From Polynucleobacter sp. AP-Melu-500A-A1 (lineage in GTDB: Bacteria; Pseudomonadota; Gammaproteobacteria; Burkholderiales; Burkholderiaceae), in assembly GCF_018882125.1 (NCBI RefSeq), contig NZ_JACVOZ010000004.1, forward strand, positions 1 through 64,000: DNA of 64,000 nucleotides, in the 5' to 3' direction. A program made the translations under genes and the position numbers. How positions within the stretch are numbered: the first letter of the stretch is position 1; each line of letters opens with the position of its first letter. This document shows positions 27,930 to 36,682 of this stretch, piece by piece. A model generated the notes under the pieces. That model saw nothing but the letters and a program-made list of their open reading frames with translations. It had not been told where the DNA came from and ran no database searches.

Positions 27930-28817
27930 TTAGACCACACCCTTTTGGGTGAAGAAGAGTTTGCCATTCCAGGCTTGGCAAATCAGATCTTTCTTCGTCT
28001 TCCAACCTTCGCTGTTATCAGAAGCTTCTTCATAAGCCCATTGTGGGTTTACGGTAAATGGCTCTTTGGCCATTAAAGCAGAGATCCAAAAAGTTTCTTT
28101 ATCGCCCCATACGTATTTGTAGGTATCAGGGTGATTATTATTGAGCTCATACAGGCACTTAATTGTTTGTGGATGCTTACTGCGGTTAATGGCTACTACG
28201 CCACTATCCACATAAGTCTCAATTACAGGCTCTGCTGGAATACCATCTTTCCAAATGTAATCCCACTCAATTGGGAAGTTCCCAGGCTTTTGATTATTGA
28301 GACAACGACGTAACCAAGCTTGGCGTTGCTGATAAAAAGCATAGTTACGGAACTTATTGCCTTTAAAGGGTTTGCGCAAACCCAATTGATGAATGAGCTT
28401 GTCATACCAATTAAATTCAAAGACCCAACGCTTGAGATCTCTAAAGAGATAGAACCCTGTTTCTTGATAGCCAGCATCACTAAAGAGGTTCTCTGGGTTT
28501 TGATGGAAGATACCATCCGCATCAAATAGCAAGACTTCATTGAATGCGCTATTGGCAACAATAAAAGCTTTTACCTGAAAGCCTTTCCAGTGGGCGAGAT
28601 CGGATGTAAATTCTGAAACGTTCCGCCAAATGATTTTGTCGGTAATAGCGCTAATTTTTTGCTTAGACTCGGCGCTGAGCTCATTACCTACCTCCCAGAT
28701 TTCAATTGGGAGTTGGCAGCCTAGATCGCTATAAATCTTCTTGAGATTAAAGAGGGCAAACTGAACGTAACGCTCTGGAATACTGGTGACTAAACCGCGC
28801 GACAAATTGGTGCTCAT
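27930..28817 (-). CDS. Mnn1-like glycosyltransferase (alpha-mannosyltransferase family)
   Basis: A 295-residue GT-A-type enzyme. The region AHWKGFQVKAFIVANSAF followed by NEVLLFDADGIFHQNPENLF is characteristic of Mnn1/GT71-like transferases: the lysine-rich helix before the strand and the DAD metal site. The later segment YVDSGVVAINRSKH and VWGDKETFWISAL also match that group. It probably adds a hexose to the exported polysaccharide. It is downstream (52 bases) of the methyltransferase gene on the same strand. Sugar identity is not inferable; mannose is only the family default. Confidence 0.78.
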   Translation of the reverse strand: MSTNLSRGLVTSIPERYVQFALFNLKKIYSDLGCQLPIEIWEVGNELSAESKQKISAITDKIIWRNVSEFTSDLAHWKGFQVKAFIVANSAFNEVLLFDADGIFHQNPENLFSDAGYQETGFYLFRDLKRWVFEFNWYDKLIHQLGLRKPFKGNKFRNYAFYQQRQAWLRRCLNNQKPGNFPIEWDYIWKDGIPAEPVIETYVDSGVVAINRSKHPQTIKCLYELNNNHPDTYKYVWGDKETFWISALMAKEPFTVNPQWAYEEASDNSEGWKTKKDLICQAWNGKLFFTQKGVV

Positions 28818-28869
28818 GAATAATTAGGCTTTATGAATAAGTAATAGTGCTAGATAAACATGCTACAGA

Positions 28870-29727
28870 TTATTTTTTGAAAAGAGACTTTGCCCACTTC
28901 AAGGGTTCCAGTAATTTCCAAATACGATTAAGGCGCGCCTCTAGCATTTGAGTTTTACGCTCGATCACATCAATACGCTCTTGATAGCGATTGGCAAGCA
29001 GCTCTAGAGTAAGTCCATATTCTTTGGCAAACACGACATCAAAGCTCGCCATGGCGGATGCATCCCCAGCTTTTTGGGCAATCACTGCAAAGTCTGGACT
29101 GACACCAGAGAGAACGGCAAAGAGACTAGTAGGGCCAAGCTCTTCACGTAGTGGCACAGATTCTTGAACACCGAGTACTTTGGTTCTAGCAAAGCCAAGA
29201 TAGCCCACTAGGAAGTTTAGTAAAGCGGAAGGCAATGGGCGCTGATGCGTCGGATCCAAGTAAAAGCTAGAAGTGCCAACCACTAAGTTCTCAGTATTAG
29301 GCGCTTCCAGAATTAACAGTCCAGCAGGTTTGAGCACTCGTAGCGCTTCTTTAATCAAAGTCTGCAAATCATCTAATGACAAATGTTCTGCAATATGAAA
29401 TCCCGAAACAATACTTAAGCTATCAGCAGGTAGGGATTTGAGGTGCACTAGCGCATCACCCGTTTGCACATTTAAGCCCCGGCTTCTGCAGGCTGAGAGC
29501 ATGCCGTCGTCTAGATCAATACCGGATGCTGCAAATTGATTGTCTTGAAGTAACTCAAGCCACTCGCCACGACCGCATCCTAAATCAAGGGCGCTTGCAT
29601 TAGAGTGAGTTGCTTGGATCTTCTGAATAAACGGGAGATAAACCGACAGGCGAGATTTAATCATCTCGCGTGAGCCGCGATGCTGATCTTCAAATGCTTT
29701 GTAGAAATTGTTTTGATCTGAGCTCAT
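28870..29727 (-). CDS. SAM-dependent methyltransferase with C-terminal coiled coil, WbdD-like capping candidate
   Basis: A 285-residue class I methyltransferase: motif I ALDLGCGRGEWLELL, then GIDLDDGMLSACRSRGL, LSIVSGFHIAEHLSLDD and LILEAPNTENLV. About residues 250-285 look like a short coiled coil (ERKTQMLEARLNRIWKLLE) with a basic end, suitable for membrane or partner contact. In ABC-dependent O-antigen systems such as E. coli O8/O9a, a methyltransferase of this position (WbdD) caps the chain and sets its length. Here there is no kinase domain, so methyl-only capping as in O8 is the closest comparison. It is directly downstream of wzt. Confidence 0.83.
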   Translation of the reverse strand: MSSDQNNFYKAFEDQHRGSREMIKSRLSVYLPFIQKIQATHSNASALDLGCGRGEWLELLQDNQFAASGIDLDDGMLSACRSRGLNVQTGDALVHLKSLPADSLSIVSGFHIAEHLSLDDLQTLIKEALRVLKPAGLLILEAPNTENLVVGTSSFYLDPTHQRPLPSALLNFLVGYLGFARTKVLGVQESVPLREELGPTSLFAVLSGVSPDFAVIAQKAGDASAMASFDVVFAKEYGLTLELLANRYQERIDVIERKTQMLEARLNRIWKLLEPLKWAKSLFKK

Positions 29728-29753
29728 GTGCTTCTGTGGTTCTGTCTTTTTAC

Positions 29754-29786
29754 TTTAGTGTGCGTTTAGTGTGAGTTTAGTTTGCG
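29754..29786 (-). repeat. Three tandem 11-bp repeats between wzt and methyltransferase
   Basis: On the plus strand the repeats read TTTAGTGTGCG, TTTAGTGTGAG and TTTAGTTTGCG, end to end at 29754-29764, 29765-29775 and 29776-29786. They fill half of the 60-base gap between the wzt stop (29788) and the methyltransferase start (29727). Eleven bases is one helical turn, so a protein-binding or slippage role is possible. Confidence 0.8.
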
Positions 29787-29787
29787 C

Positions 29788-31005
29788 TTACTGCTTAATC
29801 TCTACTGTAGGGGGCAACCAAGCCACCCCTTCAAAATGTTCTTTACTATTAATGACAGTGAATACGAGGGCGTGGTCACGCCACTCATAGTTACTAGCTA
29901 TGTGATTGTCAGATGCATGTAAAGATAATGCAAGTGAGTAGGTTCCAGGCCCAAAATTGGCAATAAAGCGGAAGTTAAATTCAATTTCTGAGCCTGCTGC
30001 CAGATTCTTAAGTGTCTTATTGAGGTGATAGGTATTGGTGCCATAAACAGGTAGACCTAATCGGTCCTTAAACATATAGCCCAGGACCAGCTCATCGATT
30101 GCCTGATTGCAGCGCACCTTGGTAGAGAGTGTAATCTCTTGGGCTACTTGAACTACTTCAATGCGCTTGCCATCGTTATTGAGTAAGGCCACATCCAAGA
30201 TAGTGGCTTCACCACTACCAGAAGTAGTTTTAACTTTTCCGGACTGGATAATTTCTTGGCGAACGTTTTGATTTTCACGATCAGCTAATAAGGCGTTGTA
30301 ATAGTCCATCACCATTTCTGGTTGACCTTCAATGGCGACTTTACCTTGATTGAGCAAAATAGCGCGATCACAAATTGACTGGATGGCCATCTTGTCATGA
30401 GAAACAATGAGTAGCGTCGTGCCATGTTTGCGGAATTCGCGAATGCGGTCAAAGCATTTATGTGTGAAGTAAGTATCACCAACCGATAAAGCCTCATCCA
30501 CGATCAATACATCTGGTCGCTCTGCAGTAGCCACGCTAAAAGCCAAGCGCATTTGCATGCCACTAGAGTAAAAACGTACTGGCTGATCAATGTATTCACC
30601 AATCTCAGCAAACTCTTCGATGGCCGGCATCATGGCAGTAATTTGATCAACGCTGTAACCGAGTAGCTGTCCTGCCATATAGGCATTCTGCCTGCCGGTG
30701 AAGTCTGGATGAAAGCCAATACCGAGTTCAAGCAGGGCAGCAACCTTGCCACTCATCTCTACTGAGCCAGTAGTAGGCTGTGATGTGCCTGAAATCATTT
30801 TGAGTAAGGTGCTCTTACCGGCACCATTGACGCCAATAATGCCTACAGCTTCACCGGGATTGACGGTGAAGTTCAAATCTTGTAATACCCAGTTCAAGGT
30901 ATGGCGGTCTTTACTAAAGGGAATAATCCATTCAGCAAGACGTGACCACTTAGAGAGATAGCGCTTATAGGCTTTGCCAAGATTGCGAACAATGATCTGT
31001 GACAT
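29788..31005 (-). CDS. wzt: O-antigen/polysaccharide ABC exporter ATPase with C-terminal glycan-recognition domain
   Basis: A 405-residue ATPase. The nucleotide-binding domain (to about 240) has Walker A GVNGAGKST, the signature region FYSSGMQMRLAFSVA and Walker B DVLIVDEALSVGD. Residues from about 255 to the end form a beta-rich Wzt-type domain (EATILDVALLNNDGKR, FRFIANFGPGTYSLAL, HASDNHIASNYEWRDHALVF) that in O8/O9a recognises the capped end of the polymer before export. The gene overlaps wzm by one base. With the methyltransferase it supports cap-dependent export. Confidence 0.93.
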   Translation of the reverse strand: MSQIIVRNLGKAYKRYLSKWSRLAEWIIPFSKDRHTLNWVLQDLNFTVNPGEAVGIIGVNGAGKSTLLKMISGTSQPTTGSVEMSGKVAALLELGIGFHPDFTGRQNAYMAGQLLGYSVDQITAMMPAIEEFAEIGEYIDQPVRFYSSGMQMRLAFSVATAERPDVLIVDEALSVGDTYFTHKCFDRIREFRKHGTTLLIVSHDKMAIQSICDRAILLNQGKVAIEGQPEMVMDYYNALLADRENQNVRQEIIQSGKVKTTSGSGEATILDVALLNNDGKRIEVVQVAQEITLSTKVRCNQAIDELVLGYMFKDRLGLPVYGTNTYHLNKTLKNLAAGSEIEFNFRFIANFGPGTYSLALSLHASDNHIASNYEWRDHALVFTVINSKEHFEGVAWLPPTVEIKQ

Positions 31006-31844
31006 TAGAGCAAGTCCACCATTTCACCGGAACGCTTACGAAACAAGCGAAACCCATTGATATTGAGAAGCACTGCTAAGACACAGATAAACCACAAGCT
31101 AGACCAATCCGGCATTTGATGATTCACAAAAATTCCCTGAAATGCCACTAGTAAATTGGTGAGTGGATTAAAAGAAACTAAGAAGCGAATCTTTTCAGGC
31201 AATATATTGGTGGAGTACACGATGGGAGTGAGCCAAAACCAAAACTGCAAAGCAACGCTATAAAAGTAACCAATGTCCCTAAAGAAGACATTGAGAACGC
31301 CTAGGGTCATTCCTAATCCAATAGAAAAGGCAACCAGGATAACTAGCAAAGGAATAACAGCGAAGAAGCAATAGCCCGGAAAGTTATCCGTTACCAATAA
31401 GAAGAGGGTGAAGAGAGAAAAGATAATGATGAAGTTTAGGCCTGCATTGAGGATAACAATCACTGGCAAGCAAAGGCGTGGAAAATTCAATTTCTTGAGA
31501 AGGTTGGCATTTTCTAAGAAGACCACTTGAGCGCGCGAGGTCAACTCAGAAAAGAGCGTCCAAACAATCACGCCAATACATAAATAGATGCTGTAAGAAT
31601 AAAGACCAGAACTTCCTTCACCTGCGGCACCTGGCAATCGCGCTCCCATGACTTTAGAGAACACGAGGGCATAAACCAAAATGAGTGCCAAGGGATTAAT
31701 AATGGGCCAAGCAAAACCCAGAAGGGAGTTCTTATACTTGGTCTGAAATTCTCGCTTAGTGCTACCGAGGATAAATGCGCGATATTGCCAAAGCGAGGCA
31801 ATAGAAGCAAATAAGCCGGGGGAGCGGGAGTTTGAATTTCGCAT
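31005..31844 (-). CDS. wzm: O-antigen/polysaccharide ABC exporter permease
   Basis: About 279 residues with six membrane helices, ABC-2 type. The N-terminus contains SLWQYRAFILGSTKREFQTKYKNSLLGFAWPIINPL, the amphipathic helix and entry motif typical of Wzm/KpsM permeases; shorter pieces recognisable are FQTKYKNSLLG and WFWLTPIVYS. I use the ATG at 31844, preceded by CTAAGG at about 7 bases; an in-frame upstream ATG at 31955 lies inside the previous gene. It begins 5 bases after the upstream glycosyltransferase stop, so translation is likely coupled. Confidence 0.93.
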   Translation of the reverse strand: MRNSNSRSPGLFASIASLWQYRAFILGSTKREFQTKYKNSLLGFAWPIINPLALILVYALVFSKVMGARLPGAAGEGSSGLYSYSIYLCIGVIVWTLFSELTSRAQVVFLENANLLKKLNFPRLCLPVIVILNAGLNFIIIFSLFTLFLLVTDNFPGYCFFAVIPLLVILVAFSIGLGMTLGVLNVFFRDIGYFYSVALQFWFWLTPIVYSTNILPEKIRFLVSFNPLTNLLVAFQGIFVNHQMPDWSSLWFICVLAVLLNINGFRLFRKRSGEMVDLL

Positions 31845-31849
31845 GAGCC

Positions 31850-34414
31850 TTAGTTTAATAAGGTTTTGAGAACAGACTGGGCACTTTGCTTCCAGGTCAG
31901 CCAAGGCATCTTGTCTGAGCGGGGGTGAGCACCTTTGGCGTATAGCGCTAGCCATGCCTCAATCGCCTGGGTCATCTCTTCTGGCTTACTAGCCTGGTAG
32001 TAGAAAGCGTGCTCTCCAGCTACTTCTTTAAAGACCGGAATATCTCTGGCAATGATCGGCACATGTCTTCTGGCTGCCTCGATTAATGGCAGCCCAAAAC
32101 CTTCGCCATCAGAGGCGGCAATTAAGCAAGTACTGGCAGAATAAATTTGATCGAGATACTCATCGCTAATACTGTCCAACCAGAAGAGACGCTTATTGAG
32201 TTCTGGGTGGCTTTCAATATGACTGACCAGTTCATCGACCATCCAACCTTTTTTGCCGATGATGACTAAATTGACTTGGGCACCTTTTGTACCATTAGCC
32301 CAGAGTTTTTCAAAGGCAGGCAAGGTTTGGCCATAACCTTTGCGTGGCTCTAAAGTACCAATCATGACAAAGCTTGGTTGCGCACTAATTTTGGTAATCA
32401 CTTCACTCGCATTGGCAGGCAAGCCAGTAGTTGGAACAGAGTTCTCAATATCCGCGCCAAGATGGAACCAAGCCACATCAAATTGTTTTGGTAAATCCGG
32501 AATGTTGATTTTTGCCCATGCACGATAGTCATCAGCAACCGCCTTGGAGATGCAAATAATGCCGTCAAATTTACTTATCTCCAAAAGCCACTGACGATGA
32601 TTAAACTCCGCAGCGCTTGGGAATGCATTCGGGAACAGAATGGGCAATAAGTCATAGACCACGAAATATACTTTCGTACCGCTTAACTTAATCGCAGAAA
32701 GATATTGCTTCTGGGCTTGCACAATATCTGCTTGCAAATCAATACCTAAGAAGATATCACCCGCTTGGGTTGCAATGACGGGGTCTTCCAGATTATTAGT
32801 ATTGCTCTCACCCATAGCGAGCTTTTCATCTTCACTTGCAAAAAATTTCTTCTGAAAGCGATTGGCATAGCGATAACCTAGGCTAAGTTGATTGGCATAG
32901 ATTGGGTGAACGTCATAGCCCACGGGGGGATTTAGCAACATCTCCGTGAGTAACGAGCGCACTACACGCTGAATACCGGTCTTGGCATCACGCTTAACTA
33001 ATTCAGAGATATCAATCAAGATTTGAGGTTTGCGTGGTTCCGTTGGGAAGTTTTGTGCCAGGCATGCAGAAAACTGCAGCAGGTCTACATCCTTATAGTG
33101 CTTGCCATCAAAAGAGAGTTTGCCTATATCTGCAATCAGCTTTTTCAGAATCTCCGCTTTACTCAATTTTGCTGTTTGTACGCCATCTGCTTGACGCTTT
33201 GCAATTAATGCTTCAAAGCCAGCGATTGCTTTCTGCGCGCTCACGTCCCATGAAAATAAAGGGGCCTGCACTTTTGCATGTGCTTTCATGCGCTCGATGA
33301 GGGCGGGATTGGATAGAAACTCAGTCATCTTGGTACTCATCGACTCAGTCGACAGCGGATCGAATAAAGCTTCTTCCAGATTGACTACTTCAGGCAAGCT
33401 AGAGGTATTAGAGGAGATCACAGCAGCGCCGCATTTCATGGCTTCTAGGGCTGGTAAGCCAAAGCCTTCGTGCCATGATGGGAAAACAAAGAGCTTGCAG
33501 CTGTAATACAGGGTTTGTAGCTCATCGTCGCTGATGTATTCCGTGAAGATCACTTCATCAGTGTTCATACCAGAAGTCTTAATACCCTTTAACAACGCGA
33601 GATGCTCTGCGCGATCAATACGACCGGCTAAAACCAGTTGATGCTCCAAACGTAGTTCTGCAGGAATCTGCGCATAGGCCTCAAGCAAGCGAGTGAGATT
33701 CTTACGAGGATCTGCACCACCGGTATATAAAACGAATGGGCGTGTAATAGCAAATTTTTCTTTGAGGGCAACCGGGTCTGTTGCTGGCGCAGCATCACTA
33801 AAGAAGGGTTCTGCTGCAGAAGAGATATTGACAATCTCCTCAGGAGAAAAATCTAAATGCTCTAAACCCTCAGATCTAGAGAATTCAGAAATACTCAAGA
33901 GAAGTGAGGCACGCTTAAGGTATTCCAACTTGCGGAGATAGTAAGTGGCGTAGAAGCGATCTACCTCTAAATATTCTTTTGGATTTAAGAAGGGGATGAG
34001 ATCGTAAAAAGAGATACTGACTGGAGTGTTGGTATCAAACTTACCAACACTAGTCACAGTGTTATCTCCAAAGCCTTCAAACAGGCTGCTGATATGTACG
34101 ATATCGGGTTGCAAGCTCGCAATAAAAGCTTCACGAACCAATTCAGCGCCTTCGCGTCGTAAGTCGGTGCCAGCTTGGCACTCCATCACTGGACCGGGGG
34201 CATACCAAATCTTAATATTTTCTGCAGGCAATAAGCCTTCAAATTGACTCTTGATAAATTGTGTCGCGTCAGGGAAGAGGCCATTTAAAACAATAATGAC
34301 TTCATGTTCACCGCGATTGCGAATCATCGCTTGTGCTAATGACGTAGAGTAGCGACCGATCCCTCGAAAACGACTATTACTTTGCGCGCCCTGTAAATCA
34401 ATAACAATGCGCAT
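31850..34414 (-). CDS. Two-domain GT4 glycosyltransferase (polymerising-type)
   Basis: An 854-residue protein with two complete GT-B GT4 units. The first (about 1-400) begins RIVIDLQGAQSNSRFRGIGRY and has EGFGLPALEAMKCGAAV; the second (about 470-854) begins PQILIDISELVKRDAKTGIQR and has EGFGLPLIEAARRHVPI. Both EX7E sites are intact, so both units may be active. Double or triple GT4 proteins such as WbdA and WbbE-like enzymes extend the repeat unit in ABC-dependent O-antigens, matching the neighbouring wzm-wzt. It follows the small gene at 34414 with a 1-base overlap. Confidence 0.9.
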   Translation of the reverse strand: MRIVIDLQGAQSNSRFRGIGRYSTSLAQAMIRNRGEHEVIIVLNGLFPDATQFIKSQFEGLLPAENIKIWYAPGPVMECQAGTDLRREGAELVREAFIASLQPDIVHISSLFEGFGDNTVTSVGKFDTNTPVSISFYDLIPFLNPKEYLEVDRFYATYYLRKLEYLKRASLLLSISEFSRSEGLEHLDFSPEEIVNISSAAEPFFSDAAPATDPVALKEKFAITRPFVLYTGGADPRKNLTRLLEAYAQIPAELRLEHQLVLAGRIDRAEHLALLKGIKTSGMNTDEVIFTEYISDDELQTLYYSCKLFVFPSWHEGFGLPALEAMKCGAAVISSNTSSLPEVVNLEEALFDPLSTESMSTKMTEFLSNPALIERMKAHAKVQAPLFSWDVSAQKAIAGFEALIAKRQADGVQTAKLSKAEILKKLIADIGKLSFDGKHYKDVDLLQFSACLAQNFPTEPRKPQILIDISELVKRDAKTGIQRVVRSLLTEMLLNPPVGYDVHPIYANQLSLGYRYANRFQKKFFASEDEKLAMGESNTNNLEDPVIATQAGDIFLGIDLQADIVQAQKQYLSAIKLSGTKVYFVVYDLLPILFPNAFPSAAEFNHRQWLLEISKFDGIICISKAVADDYRAWAKINIPDLPKQFDVAWFHLGADIENSVPTTGLPANASEVITKISAQPSFVMIGTLEPRKGYGQTLPAFEKLWANGTKGAQVNLVIIGKKGWMVDELVSHIESHPELNKRLFWLDSISDEYLDQIYSASTCLIAASDGEGFGLPLIEAARRHVPIIARDIPVFKEVAGEHAFYYQASKPEEMTQAIEAWLALYAKGAHPRSDKMPWLTWKQSAQSVLKTLLN

Positions 34415-34719
34415 TAGACCGCTTTCGACTGATTATTTTGAGCAGCCACAGATTTAAGCTGGTCATAAATATCTTGAGCATGCATGGAAAGTTGCTCTGT
34501 TGAGATATCCAACACAACTACTGGACCCACCATGAGGGGAGAAAATTGATTTACCGAAGCTTGTTGTAAACGGCTGGCATAAAACTTCTTTAAGAAGTTA
34601 TACATACCGTATTTACAAATGAAGAAATACACCTGGCGGCGTAAAGCGGGATTTTTATCTAAAAAAGCCAAGCCATGCTTTAGGGTGCTCAAGATATGGC
34701 GTTTTAGGGCTTTTTTCAT
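34414..34719 (-). CDS. Small protein of unknown function at head of wzm-wzt operon
   Basis: About 101 residues from the ATG at 34719; an upstream in-frame start at 34785 seems less likely because the added part is atypical. It is basic at the N-terminus (MKKALKRHILSTLK), with PALRRQVYFFICKYGMYNFLKKFYASRL in the middle and an acidic helical end STEQLSMHAQDIYDQLKSV. This resembles the C-terminal tails found on some glycosyltransferases and O-antigen methyltransferases. It may be a separated interaction module. It overlaps the GT4 start by one base, so it is cotranslated with it. No function can be assigned. Confidence 0.6.
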   Translation of the reverse strand: MKKALKRHILSTLKHGLAFLDKNPALRRQVYFFICKYGMYNFLKKFYASRLQQASVNQFSPLMVGPVVVLDISTEQLSMHAQDIYDQLKSVAAQNNQSKAV

Positions 34720-34846
34720 GTAATTTGGTTTCGGGGAATTTCTGCTTCTGTCAGAAACTCTTAATCTAATACCGAAAATGGTCAATAGGCCCTAATTATA
34801 TTGGGTTTATGGCCCTGAAATCCGGAAATATAGGCATCTGGGCAGC

Positions 34847-34877
34847 AGTCCCAGCCCTAATGCGCCCTTAGGGGACT
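34847..34877. other. Nested inverted repeats at chaA 3' end
   Basis: AGTCCC (34847-34852) pairs with GGGACT (34872-34877), and inside it CCCTAA (34855-34860) pairs with TTAGGG (34868-34873); the two stems overlap at the right side, so they are alternatives. No T-tract follows on either strand, so a simple intrinsic terminator is not supported. Confidence 0.35.
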
Positions 34878-35887
34878 AAGCTTAAAAATAGATACTCAAA
34901 GAAGATGATCAGGTGGACCGCACCTTGAAGAACAGTAGTCCTCCCAATAGCTAGGGTGAGCGCTCCAATAAAGAAGGAGAGATACATCAAAATCATATTC
35001 ACGGAACTAATACCTAGACTTAATGGCAGATCAAAAATAATTGAGATGGCGGCAACTGCGGGAATAGTTAATCCAATACTCGCTAGAGCAGAGCCTAGGG
35101 CTAAGTTCAAGCTACTTTGTAAGCGATTGGCTCTGGATGCGCGAACAGCCGCAAAGCTCTCAGGCAAGAGTACTAATAATGCAATAGCGATACCAACAAT
35201 GGTTTTAGGCGCACCTGCCGCCTGGACCCCAGCCTCAATTGCTGGACTGAGTGCCTTAGCCAATCCGACAACCGCAACTAATGTAATTAAGAGCAGCCCA
35301 GCACTAATAAGTGTTTTTGAATTACTGGGTTTAGGCGCATGTACGCTGCTATCAGTTTTATCTTCTTTGGATTTGGGAAGATAGTAATCGCGATGAGTAA
35401 TGGTTTGATAAAACAAAAATGCCCCATATAGAACAAATGAAGCTACTCCAGCAAAAGCCAATTGACTCTCAGAAAAAGTAGGCCCTGGAGTACTTACTGT
35501 CACCATGGGCATTACTAAAATAAATGTTGCTAAAGCAGTTAATACTGCAAGAGCAGAATTGGCCCCCTCATTACGAAAAGACATTTCATAATGTTTTAGG
35601 CCACCTACAAAAATACAGAGGCCAATAACACCATTCATGATGATCATGATTGTTGCAAAGATAGCATCGCGCGCAATAAATTCTGAACCCTCATTACCAG
35701 CCAACATCATCGAAACAATCAGCGCTACTTCAATGATGGTGATACTCAGAGCAAGTACTAAAGTCCCAAAAGGCTCACCAATCTTATGGGCAATAAGCTC
35801 AGCATGGTGAACTGCTGCGAGCACTGCACCTATCAGAGCAGCACCAAGTAAGGCAATAACCCAAGTTTGATTTAGTAAAGATGACAT
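34868..35887 (-). CDS. chaA: Calcium/proton antiporter, ChaA-like (CaCA superfamily)
   Basis: A 339-residue inner-membrane antiporter with about 11 helices. The first alpha repeat shows GEPFGTLVLALSITIIEVALIVS with its acidic residue, and the second GIAIALLVLLPESFAAVRAS. These are the CaCA repeats that bind cation. A hydrophilic loop with many lysines (SKEDKTDSSVHAPKPSNSK) separates the halves. It exports Ca2+ (and possibly Na+ or K+) in exchange for protons. It is divergent from cbiX across 73 bases. It lies on the same strand as the O-antigen block but 150 bases away from it. Confidence 0.87.
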   Translation of the reverse strand: MSSLLNQTWVIALLGAALIGAVLAAVHHAELIAHKIGEPFGTLVLALSITIIEVALIVSMMLAGNEGSEFIARDAIFATIMIIMNGVIGLCIFVGGLKHYEMSFRNEGANSALAVLTALATFILVMPMVTVSTPGPTFSESQLAFAGVASFVLYGAFLFYQTITHRDYYLPKSKEDKTDSSVHAPKPSNSKTLISAGLLLITLVAVVGLAKALSPAIEAGVQAAGAPKTIVGIAIALLVLLPESFAAVRASRANRLQSSLNLALGSALASIGLTIPAVAAISIIFDLPLSLGISSVNMILMYLSFFIGALTLAIGRTTVLQGAVHLIIFFEYLFLSLVP

Positions 35888-35960
35888 AGCAGTTGGCCGA
35901 GGCGAGGAAGTTCAATAAGGGGTAAGCTTATAGTAATTTACAAGTAAAGATTAAAAAGAC

Positions 35961-36323
35961 ATGAAAGCAATCATCCTTTTTGGGCATGGAGCACGGGATT
36001 CTCGTTGGCGCGAGCCTTTTGATCGCCTGGCACAGCTATGGCATGAGCAACATCAAGATACCCCAGTGGAACTTGCTTTTTTAGAGATGATGCAGCCTTC
36101 CCTAGAGGAGGCAGTCAATTCCTTAAGTACAAAAGGAGTAACTCAAATTACTGTGGTACCTGTCTTTTTTGGACAAGGCGGTCATTTGCGCAATGATTTT
36201 CCAGTGCTGCTGGAAGCCTGCCAAAAGCAATTCCCCAAAATCCAATTAAGCGCGATGCCTGCCGTTGGGGAGGACTTGGCTGTCTTGCAAGCCATTGTTG
36301 ATTTCGGGGCACGCGCTCTTTAA
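35961..36323 (+). CDS. cbiX: Sirohydrochlorin chelatase-like protein, single-domain CbiX
   Basis: A 120-residue protein, the size of one CbiX domain (the short form works as a dimer). It has FGHGARDSRWREPF with the first histidine (residue 9), FLEMMQPSLEEAV and VVPVFFGQGGHLRNDFP with the second histidine (residue 75). These place ferrous iron into sirohydrochlorin to make siroheme. The product would serve the nitrite/sulfite reductase encoded at 38397-40106. Only a 1.0 kb stretch with higBA separates it from cobA on the opposite strand. A cobalt role is less likely because no cobalamin genes are seen. Confidence 0.85.
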   Translation: MKAIILFGHGARDSRWREPFDRLAQLWHEQHQDTPVELAFLEMMQPSLEEAVNSLSTKGVTQITVVPVFFGQGGHLRNDFPVLLEACQKQFPKIQLSAMPAVGEDLAVLQAIVDFGARAL

Positions 36324-36344
36324 CATTATTTATCAACCCTCCTA

Positions 36345-36389
36345 AATGTAATGTTATACTTTACATTGTAATGATGTAGATTACAATGT
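36345..36389. promoter_or_regulatory. Tandem HigA-type operators and promoter of higBA
   Basis: Two operators of the form TGTAA-N9-TTACA lie 20 bases apart: AATGTAA/TTACATT at 36345-36351 and 36361-36367, and ACATTGTAA/TTACAATGT at 36363-36371 and 36381-36389. Both are perfect inverted repeats. A promoter with -35 TTTACA (36360-36365) and -10 TACAAT (36382-36387), 16 bases apart, overlaps both; a second -10 TATACT is at 36355-36360. This arrangement predicts autorepression by HigA. Confidence 0.75.
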
Positions 36390-36403
36390 GCCATGGGGGA
36401 TAA

Positions 36404-36682
36404 ATGATTCGATCTTTTAATCATCGTGGCTTAGAGCTCTTTTTTTCAAAGGGAAGTTATAAGGCAATTCCAGCTCAGTATGCTGCTCGTTTAGAGCGAT
36501 TATTAGATCGTTTGGAAGCATCTGTTGAGCCTAAGGACATGGATATACCGGGATACCGCTTTCATGAGCTAAAGGGTAAGAGAAAAAATTATTTCGCTGT
36601 GTATGTATCGGGTAATTGGCGATTGACCTTTAAGTTTGAAGGCAAACATGCGATCAATGTTGATCTAGAGGATTATCACTAA
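36404..36682 (+). CDS. higB: HigB-type toxin (RelE superfamily ribonuclease)
   Basis: A 92-residue basic protein. The C-terminal half carries the HigB pattern HELKGKRKNYFAVYVSGNW, then RLTFKFEG and the end VDLEDYH. HigB cleaves mRNA on the ribosome. The start has GGGGGA (36395-36400) three bases upstream. Its stop overlaps the antitoxin ATG by one base, the usual toxin-first order of higBA. Expression is probably controlled by the tandem operators just upstream. Confidence 0.92.
   Translation: MIRSFNHRGLELFFSKGSYKAIPAQYAARLERLLDRLEASVEPKDMDIPGYRFHELKGKRKNYFAVYVSGNWRLTFKFEGKHAINVDLEDYH

Noticed and set aside
34847..34877. Terminator at the chaA end
   Set aside because: The stems are alternative and there is no T-tract on either strand, so I list it only as an inverted repeat.
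34956..35384. 142-residue plus-strand frame opposite chaA
   Set aside because: It is a shadow of a membrane protein gene; sequence has no family resemblance.
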